This document shows positions 5,382 through 9,540 of a stretch of DNA of 9,540 nt, piece by piece. The stretch covers positions 1 through 9,540 of the forward strand of contig JANOCR010000336.1 in assembly GCA_031412355.1 (NCBI GenBank), read 5' to 3'. Positions within the stretch are counted from its first letter, which is position 1. Every line of letters starts with the position of its first letter. The notes below the pieces were generated by a model. It made no database searches. It saw only the letters and a list, made by a program, of their open reading frames with translations, and was not told where the DNA came from. Source of the DNA: JAENVT01 sp031412355 (GTDB lineage: Bacteria; Actinomycetota; Acidimicrobiia; Acidimicrobiales; Ilumatobacteraceae). The position numbers were made by a program, and so were the translations under genes.

Positions 5382-6137
5382 GTGACTGATCCCGACGATC
5401 GTGCGGGTGAGCCCAGCAGCATGCGCGACGAGTTGGAGCGCATGCTGGCGTTCCCCGCAAAGCTCATTCCGACATCGGTCATCGTCCCGGCCTGGCGGCG
5501 GCTGACCGATGGCGAGTCGACTTGGCCAGTGCGTGCCGCCGTCGTCACAGCCACGGCACTGCAGGTGGCACTGCCCGACCGATACGAGATCCCGCCGACG
5601 TGGCTGTTGCCGACGTTGGGCGGCCTGCTCGGAATCGGCTTTACGGTGGCTTACCCGCATCGCATCACCCGCCACTCGCCGAACCTGCGCACCGTCAGCA
5701 TCTTGCTGATCGCCGTGATCACGCTGGCGAATGCGGGATCTGCAGGCCGGCTGATCACGGCGCTGCTGCAAGGCAAGGAAGAGAATGCGACGACCCTGCT
5801 GCTGACCGGCGGGGCGATCTGGCTGACCAACGTGATCGTGTTCGGCATGTGGTATTGGAACCTCGACCGCGGCGGCCCAGCGGCAAGGGCCCAGGCCATC
5901 AAGGCGTTTCCCGACTTCCTGTTCCCGCAGATGACTGCGCCCGAACTGGCACCCGAGGATTGGCAGCCGCAGTTCCTCGACTACATCTATCTGTCGTTCA
6001 CCAACGCGGCGGCATTCAGTCCGACCGACACCCTGCCGTTGGCGCGGTGGGCGAAGATGACGATGATGGTGCAGTCGATCGTGTCACTCGGCACTGTCGT
6101 GTTGGTCATCGCTCGCGCTGTCAACGTCTTGAAATGA
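5382..6137 (+). CDS. Multi-pass membrane protein of unknown function, DUF1345/ion-channel-like C-terminus
   Basis: A 251-residue protein whose N-terminal 45 residues are hydrophilic and cytosolic-looking. Membrane segments follow at about 74-91, 104-128, 137-158 and 222-249, with a weaker hydrophobic stretch at 49-66. A conserved-looking loop with PDFLFPQM and APEDWQPQFLDYIYLSFTN (177-208) precedes AFSPTDTLPLARWAK (211-225) and the last helix, which ends in ARAVNVL. I recognise this C-terminal pattern from uncharacterised actinobacterial membrane proteins. It recalls DUF1345 and, loosely, the pore loop plus last helix of two-helix potassium channels, although no TVGYG selectivity filter is present. 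An in-frame TTG at 5376 is possible; the GTG at 5382 has a better-placed -10-like hexamer. The last 54 bp overlap the convergent small membrane gene. Confidence 0.8.
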   Translation: MTDPDDRAGEPSSMRDELERMLAFPAKLIPTSVIVPAWRRLTDGESTWPVRAAVVTATALQVALPDRYEIPPTWLLPTLGGLLGIGFTVAYPHRITRHSPNLRTVSILLIAVITLANAGSAGRLITALLQGKEENATTLLLTGGAIWLTNVIVFGMWYWNLDRGGPAARAQAIKAFPDFLFPQMTAPELAPEDWQPQFLDYIYLSFTNAAAFSPTDTLPLARWAKMTMMVQSIVSLGTVVLVIARAVNVLK

Positions 6138-6314
6138 ACGCTTCGTCGCGAGCGCGATGGCTGAAATGCCTGCGGCCAACAGCAACAACGGGACCAGTGC
6201 GTCGGGGCGATCGTTCAACAGGTTTCCCAGGCGGGCGTTGATCGCGGCGAACCCGACAACGATGGCGGCGAGACCGAACAGTAGTGACACGAGATCGAGT
6301 CGATGGGTCCTCAC
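6084..6314 (-). CDS. Small two-helix membrane protein coupled to the PspC gene
   Basis: A 76-residue protein with two hydrophobic helices (about 8-25 and 39-57) and a hydrophilic, acidic tail (DVDSASDDQHDSAE). No named family is recognised. Its GTG start overlaps the TGA of the preceding PspC gene in a GTGA arrangement (6311-6314). A strong Shine-Dalgarno sequence, GGAGGAT (6320-6326, minus strand), lies five bases before it, so it is probably translationally coupled and works with the PspC protein, perhaps as an accessory membrane subunit. Its last 17 codons and stop are antisense to the final helix of the convergent membrane protein. Confidence 0.75.
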   Translation of the reverse strand: MRTHRLDLVSLLFGLAAIVVGFAAINARLGNLLNDRPDALVPLLLLAAGISAIALATKRSFQDVDSASDDQHDSAE

Positions 6315-7738
6315 GGCTGATCCTCCGTAGTCGATGGTGCGATTGTCAGGACGGGTGCTTCCCCGCCAATGCGAACGATCTCGAATCCGCCGGGCGACTG
6401 CACAGTGCCGTCGGCCCGTATCACCGCGCCGTTGTCGAGTTGCACCGAGCCATCTGCGCGCTGCTCGATGATCGGTATCTGGTACGCACCGTCGGCTTCG
6501 ATCCGCCAGCCATCGCCGAAGTCGATCGAACCGTCGCCGAACAGCGTGGTGCCGTCGCCGAAGAGCCGTCGTACGGGGATCTCGGGCAGGAACGTCGGCG
6601 GAGTGGGGAACGGCACGATGTCGACGAACGAGCCACGTCGTACCTCGATCTCACCGACTCCGACACGCAGTTTCAACGCGATCAAGTGGGCGCCGTCAGG
6701 CTGGTCGTCAAGCGTCAGGATGCGCCGGTAGCCGCTGCGACTCGTGCCGAATGCATCGATCGAGCCGATGCCGACGCGGGCATCGATCTGCACTCGCGCG
6801 TTGTCGGGCACGACGACGGTCAGTTTGCCGACGCCAACATCGACCGATGTAGCCAGGTCGCTCGGATAGTCGGCGAGGATCAGGTCGAAGTTGCCCATTC
6901 CCGTTTCGTACTGTGTGGCGACGCTGTTGCCGGGACCGATGTACAGCGTCCGGTTTCCGGAGCGCTCAGCAAATCCGACACCGGCGAAACTCATTGCCGA
7001 CGCCGCCACGGCGGCTACCGCTGTCGCCATTGCCGGGATGATCAGCCAGCGTGCCCTTCCGGCGAATGCACCGACCACCAGCCCCGCCCCGAGGATGACG
7101 GTCGCCCACCCGAAGGACCAGGCGCCGCGGCTGTCGGCACTCTCGTTGAGCAGCCACACCAGCGTGCCTACCACGGTGGCGGCACCGATCGTCAACAGAC
7201 CAAGAGCCGACCGCGGGGGGCGCGGGCGGTCGCGTCGTTGAGCGGTCCATGATCCCCAGCGGTCGCCGGTGGATCCTCCCTCGTTCGTCGTGACCTTGTC
7301 GGCTTGAGGCGCCAGCGTGTGAACGTCGACCGGGGTTCGCCCGCGCCACAGTGCGACGGCGACACCGAGCAGACCGATCGCCACCACCCAACCTGCGTCG
7401 GGCAGATCTGCGTCCCCGCTGAACAACCATCGCGCCGCCAACAACCCGACCACCACACCCACGACTCGGCGGGGCGTCGATGCCGGTGGTGCCGTCGGCG
7501 AATCGGCCAGTAGGGCCAACCCGGCGATGTACAGCACGATTCCGACGCCCCCGAACAGCGCAAGTGCCACGAAGGCGATGCGCACCACGATCGGCTCGAT
7601 GGCCAGTGCGCGGCCAAGACCTCCGGCCACGCCGAGCACGACCCGGTCGTCCGCGGATCGGGCCCATCGCTGCTCGGGGGGTTCTGGGGCGGCGGTCGGC
7701 GGAGGCAGCGGAGCCGGCTCCGTATCAAGATTCATCAT
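6311..7738 (-). CDS. PspC-domain membrane protein with LiaF-like C-terminus and DG-repeat tail
   Basis: A 475-residue protein with a proline-rich cytosolic N-terminus (1-25) and then a PspC domain (about 26-78: RSADDRVVLGVAGGLGRALAIEP plus a membrane helix). Further helices lie near 91-107, 115-131, 178-196, 207-226 and 231-251. The region 265-375 is beta-rich, with repeated VGVGKLTVVVPDNARV and VGIGSIDAFG strands, like the LiaF/DUF2154-type domains that restrain LiaRS envelope-stress signalling. From 393 onward the sequence becomes a seven-residue DG repeat. The open frame extends upstream to 7939, but that part is antisense to the kinase gene. ATG at 7738 follows TACCGT by seven bases, consistent with a leaderless message; ATG at 7735 is an alternative. 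It is divergent from a kinase with a homologous PspC domain, so a role as sensor or restraint for that kinase is inferred. Confidence 0.85.
   Translation of the reverse strand: MMNLDTEPAPLPPPTAAPEPPEQRWARSADDRVVLGVAGGLGRALAIEPIVVRIAFVALALFGGVGIVLYIAGLALLADSPTAPPASTPRRVVGVVVGLLAARWLFSGDADLPDAGWVVAIGLLGVAVALWRGRTPVDVHTLAPQADKVTTNEGGSTGDRWGSWTAQRRDRPRPPRSALGLLTIGAATVVGTLVWLLNESADSRGAWSFGWATVILGAGLVVGAFAGRARWLIIPAMATAVAAVAASAMSFAGVGFAERSGNRTLYIGPGNSVATQYETGMGNFDLILADYPSDLATSVDVGVGKLTVVVPDNARVQIDARVGIGSIDAFGTSRSGYRRILTLDDQPDGAHLIALKLRVGVGEIEVRRGSFVDIVPFPTPPTFLPEIPVRRLFGDGTTLFGDGSIDFGDGWRIEADGAYQIPIIEQRADGSVQLDNGAVIRADGTVQSPGGFEIVRIGGEAPVLTIAPSTTEDQP
6320..6326 (-). promoter_or_regulatory. Ribosome binding site for the 76-aa membrane protein
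   Basis: GGAGGAT on the minus strand, five bases before the GTG at 6314, lies inside the last codons of the PspC gene. It is one of the best Shine-Dalgarno sequences in the window and fixes the start of this small gene. Confidence 0.7.
6374..6562 (-). repeat. Seven-residue DG repeats in the PspC-protein tail
   Basis: On the protein, FGDG occurs at residues 393, 400 and 407 and EADG at 414, a perfect seven-residue period. A second array follows one residue out of phase, with RADG at 427, LDNG at 434, RADG at 441 and SPGG at 448. At DNA level the 11-mer CCGTCGCCGAA occurs at 6531-6541 and 6552-6562, with CCATCGCCGAA at 6510-6520, all 21 bases apart. This indicates fairly recent tandem duplication in the first array. 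Such short beta-strand-turn repeats suggest a beta-solenoid or an adhesive surface. Confidence 0.75.
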
Positions 7739-7745
7739 GGCTCGC

Positions 7746-7751
7746 ACGGTA
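7746..7751 (-). promoter_or_regulatory. -10-like hexamer for the PspC gene
   Basis: TACCGT on the minus strand fits TAnnnT and ends seven bases before the ATG at 7738, with no Shine-Dalgarno sequence between. It sits within a direct repeat of CGGTACG (7747-7753 and 7759-7765, plus-strand reading, 12 bp apart), which could be a protein-binding site over the promoter. Confidence 0.5.
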
Positions 7752-7781
7752 CGGCTGCCGGTACGCCGGCGCCATCGGGGA

Positions 7782-7826
7782 CGACCCTGGTTGATCCCTG
7801 ATTCCGATCGCGCCTCATCAGGGTCG
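7782..7826. promoter_or_regulatory. Inverted-repeat operator candidate midway between the PspC gene and the kinase gene
   Basis: CGACCCTG (7782-7789) is perfectly inverted as CAGGGTCG (7819-7826). A third CCCTG (7796-7800) lies one helical turn (11 bp) from the first, and CCCTGAT (7796-7802) is also perfectly inverted as ATCAGGG (7817-7823). The centre of the outer repeat (7804) coincides with the midpoint of the two divergent start codons, 7738 and 7869. Each edge is about 45 bases from its start, where a class I activator would bind. The adjacent NarL-type response regulator is the natural candidate ligand, by inference only. Confidence 0.45.
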
Positions 7827-7856
7827 CCACCTGATGCGGCGGGCCCCGTTCGATGG

Positions 7857-7862
7857 CACGAT
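7857..7862 (+). promoter_or_regulatory. -10-like hexamer for the sensor kinase gene
   Basis: CACGAT keeps A2, A5 and T6 of the -10 consensus and ends exactly six bases before the ATG at 7869. There is no convincing -35 element and no Shine-Dalgarno sequence, so leaderless translation is likely. Confidence 0.4.
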
Positions 7863-7868
7863 GGACGA

Positions 7869-9068
7869 ATGGAAAGCGACCCGGCAGCGCAGCGCGTCGA
7901 GCCTCGCGTCGATTTCGCTCGATCGGCGACGGATCGCATGTTGTTCGGCGTCTGTGGGGGCGTGGCCCGGCGGTACGGAGTCGACGCCTACCTCGTGCGT
8001 ATCGCCCTGCTGCTCCTCACACTCACCGGCGGATTGGGCGTCGCTCTGTACGTAGTGGGTTGGGCATTGAGCCGACCGCCGGACGAACTCCCCGTACCTG
8101 CGCCACTTGACCCAAGCCTGGTGTCGGCGAGGTCGGTGGCGGTCGCCGCGGCTACCGGCGGGTTGTTGATGACAGCGCGCAACGTGGGGCTGTGGCCGGG
8201 CGACACCATCATGGTGCCGGCGGTCGTGGTCGCCAGCGGCTCGGCGTTGCTGTGGTATCGCGGGCGCGAGTCTCACGTCCAGCGAGATCCACTCGAACGC
8301 GTGCTGCAGGGTCGGGTGACGCCCGTGCGGTCGCTTGGCGGCGTGGCTTTGGCGCTCGCTGGCGTGGTAGCTCTGGTGGCGCGCGGCGTGCGCGTCGAGC
8401 AACTGCCCGCCGCACTGGCGGCCCTGGCCATGGCGTTGGCTGGAGCAGCGGTGTTGGTCGGCCCCTACATCGGCCGCCTGACGACACAGCTGCGCGACGA
8501 GGAGCGAGCCCGCATACGCGACCAGGAGCGCAATGACATGGCCGCCCATCTGCACGACTCGGTACTGCAGACCCTGGCCCTCATGCAGCGCGCCGCTGCC
8601 GATCCCCGGCGGATGGTGATGTTGGCCCGTCGCCAGGAGCGCGAGTTGCGCAGTTGGCTGTACGACGTCAAGGCCAGTGCGGCTGTCGGGTCGCTGAGCG
8701 CACGAGCAGAGGCGATCGCAGCCGAGGTCGAGCTCGACCACGGCCTGCCGGTCGATCTGATCGTGGTCGGCGATGTCACGGTCACACCAGGGGTCGACGC
8801 GTTGCTGTTGGCGGTTCGTGAGGCGACCGTCAACGCTGCCAAACACGCCAACGCCGATCTGGTGAGCATCTACATCGAGGTCGAGCCGAACGCGATCACA
8901 GCGTTCGTTCGTGACAAGGGCGTCGGATTCGCCGCTACAGAGATCGGTGACGACCGACGAGGTATCGCCATGTCGATTCGCGATCGCATCGAACGAGTCG
9001 GTGGGCGCGCGGTCCTGGAGTCGGCGCCCGGCGCCGGCACCGAATGGGAACTGGTCGTGCCGCGATGA
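7869..9068 (+). CDS. PspC-fused sensor histidine kinase (NarL/LiaS-type, HisKA_3)
   Basis: A 399-residue membrane kinase. Residues 18-67 form a PspC domain (ARSATDRMLFGVCGGVARRYGVDAYLVRIA and a membrane helix), clearly related to that of the divergent PspC protein. Four more helices follow at about 88-104, 114-130, 155-173 and 179-202. A charged linker then leads to the HisKA_3 box MAAHLHDSVLQTL, with H229 as the expected phosphorylation site. The ATPase domain has the N box EATVNAAKHA (318-327), with N322, then DKGVGF (349-354) and GAGTEWEL (388-395). There is no large extracellular sensor domain, so it probably senses membrane or envelope state through the PspC/helix region. The layout matches Streptomyces MacS-like kinases. 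ATG at 7869 starts just before the domain; the open frame back to 7527 is antisense to the PspC gene. Its TGA overlaps the regulator's ATG. Confidence 0.92.
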   Translation: MESDPAAQRVEPRVDFARSATDRMLFGVCGGVARRYGVDAYLVRIALLLLTLTGGLGVALYVVGWALSRPPDELPVPAPLDPSLVSARSVAVAAATGGLLMTARNVGLWPGDTIMVPAVVVASGSALLWYRGRESHVQRDPLERVLQGRVTPVRSLGGVALALAGVVALVARGVRVEQLPAALAALAMALAGAAVLVGPYIGRLTTQLRDEERARIRDQERNDMAAHLHDSVLQTLALMQRAAADPRRMVMLARRQERELRSWLYDVKASAAVGSLSARAEAIAAEVELDHGLPVDLIVVGDVTVTPGVDALLLAVREATVNAAKHANADLVSIYIEVEPNAITAFVRDKGVGFAATEIGDDRRGIAMSIRDRIERVGGRAVLESAPGAGTEWELVVPR

Positions 9069-9540
9069 CGGCGCGGGTCCGCGTGTTCGTGGTCGATGAC
9101 CATGCCCTCTTCCGGTCCGGGGTGAAGGCCGAGATCGGTGATGCCGTCGACATCGTTGGCGACGTGGGCACCGTCGACGAGGCGATCGCTGCCATTCGGG
9201 CGACGAAGCCCGATGTGGTGTTGCTCGACGTGCACCTGCCGAACGGTGGCGGTCGGGCGATCCTCGAAGGACTGGCCGACGGCCTTCCCGACACAAAGTG
9301 CCTGGCGTTGTCAGTGTCCGATGCCGCCGACGACGTGATCGGCGTGATCCGCGCCGGTGCCCGCGGGTATGTGACCAAGACCATCACGCGCGACGAGCTG
9401 CTCGATGCAATTCGCCGGGTCCACGCCGGCGACGCGGTGTTCTCGCCGAGACTCGCCGGATTTGTGCTCGATGCGTTTGCCGGGTCTGTGCCGGTGACAT
9501 CGGATCCTGACATGGATCGTCTGACGCAGCGCGAGCAAGA
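9065..9540 (+). CDS. NarL/LuxR-family response regulator (3'-truncated by window edge)
   Basis: The ATG at 9065 overlaps the kinase stop in ATGA, so the pair is translationally coupled. The 158 complete codons in the window give a full receiver domain: acidic pocket DDH (11-13), phosphoacceptor D55 in LLDVHLP, the switch serine S83 in LALSVSD, and K105 in GYVTKTI. A linker follows (about 125-150). The last residues, MDRLTQREQ, are the beginning of the GerE/LuxR helix-turn-helix (LTxRE motif), which continues past the window. It is the cognate partner of the upstream kinase and would bind DNA as a phosphorylated dimer. The divergent PspC/kinase control region is a plausible target. Confidence 0.93.
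   Translation, partial: MTARVRVFVVDDHALFRSGVKAEIGDAVDIVGDVGTVDEAIAAIRATKPDVVLLDVHLPNGGGRAILEGLADGLPDTKCLALSVSDAADDVIGVIRAGARGYVTKTITRDELLDAIRRVHAGDAVFSPRLAGFVLDAFAGSVPVTSDPDMDRLTQREQ

Noticed and set aside
4872..5771. A 299-codon minus-strand open frame
   Set aside because: It is antisense to the RidA-family gene and the start of the membrane protein, and no protein family is visible.
6284..7252. A 322-codon plus-strand open frame
   Set aside because: It is antisense to the PspC/LiaF-like gene, whose helices and repeats are coherent. The shadow translation has no recognisable domain.
7527..7868. Upstream extension of the kinase reading frame
   Set aside because: It is antisense to the PspC-coding part of the minus-strand gene. 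The domain begins just after the ATG at 7869.
7739..7939. N-terminal extension of the PspC protein to a start at 7939
   Set aside because: The added residues (Arg/Ser-rich) overlap the 5' end of the divergent kinase gene and cover the control region. The ATG at 7738 has a well-placed -10 and leads directly into the PspC domain.
7818..9296. A 492-codon open frame on the minus strand
   Set aside because: It is antisense to the sensor kinase and response regulator, which have complete catalytic motifs. Its translation is Arg/His/Gln-rich without any domain.

Overview
The window is high-GC bacterial chromosome, with gene content that fits Actinomycetota. The supporting points are an aminotransferase resembling the mycobacterial/corynebacterial Pat type, a PspC-fused NarL-type sensor kinase similar to actinobacterial MacS-like kinases, and many genes that appear to be translated from leaderless transcripts. 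I suspect the class Acidimicrobiia (Ilumatobacter-like), but nothing in the window proves it. I saw no tRNA or rRNA gene, transposase, CRISPR array or phage gene.

Layout. Bases 1-1124 hold the 3' part of dnaB, cut by the window edge. Bases 1125-1430 form a gene-poor convergent spacer with strong inverted repeats. Next comes a divergent pair, an SRPBCC/AHSA1-like protein (minus) and a class I SAM methyltransferase (plus), whose starts are 37 bp apart. A 66-aa two-helix membrane protein (plus) follows and overlaps by its stop codon with a minus-strand operon. That operon encodes a membrane-anchored diguanylate cyclase followed by a HisC/Pat-family aminotransferase. Divergent from it are a RidA-fold protein without the archetypal catalytic arginine and a four-helix membrane protein of unknown function (both plus).

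The right third (6084-9540) is a cell-envelope signalling locus. On the minus strand, a 475-aa PspC-domain membrane protein with a LiaF-like beta-rich C-terminus and a seven-residue DG-repeat tail is coupled to a 76-aa two-helix membrane protein. Divergent from it, a sensor histidine kinase that carries its own N-terminal PspC domain is coupled through an ATGA overlap to a NarL/LuxR-type response regulator that runs off the window. An inverted repeat containing three CCCTG elements lies exactly midway between the two divergent starts. I infer a LiaFSR-like three-component envelope-stress module with a shared control region.

Six of the genes have an nAnnnT -10-like hexamer ending exactly six bases before the chosen start codon, and a seventh has one ending seven bases before. 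Shine-Dalgarno sequences are clear only for genes inside operons. This points to widespread leaderless transcription and also helps choose starts.
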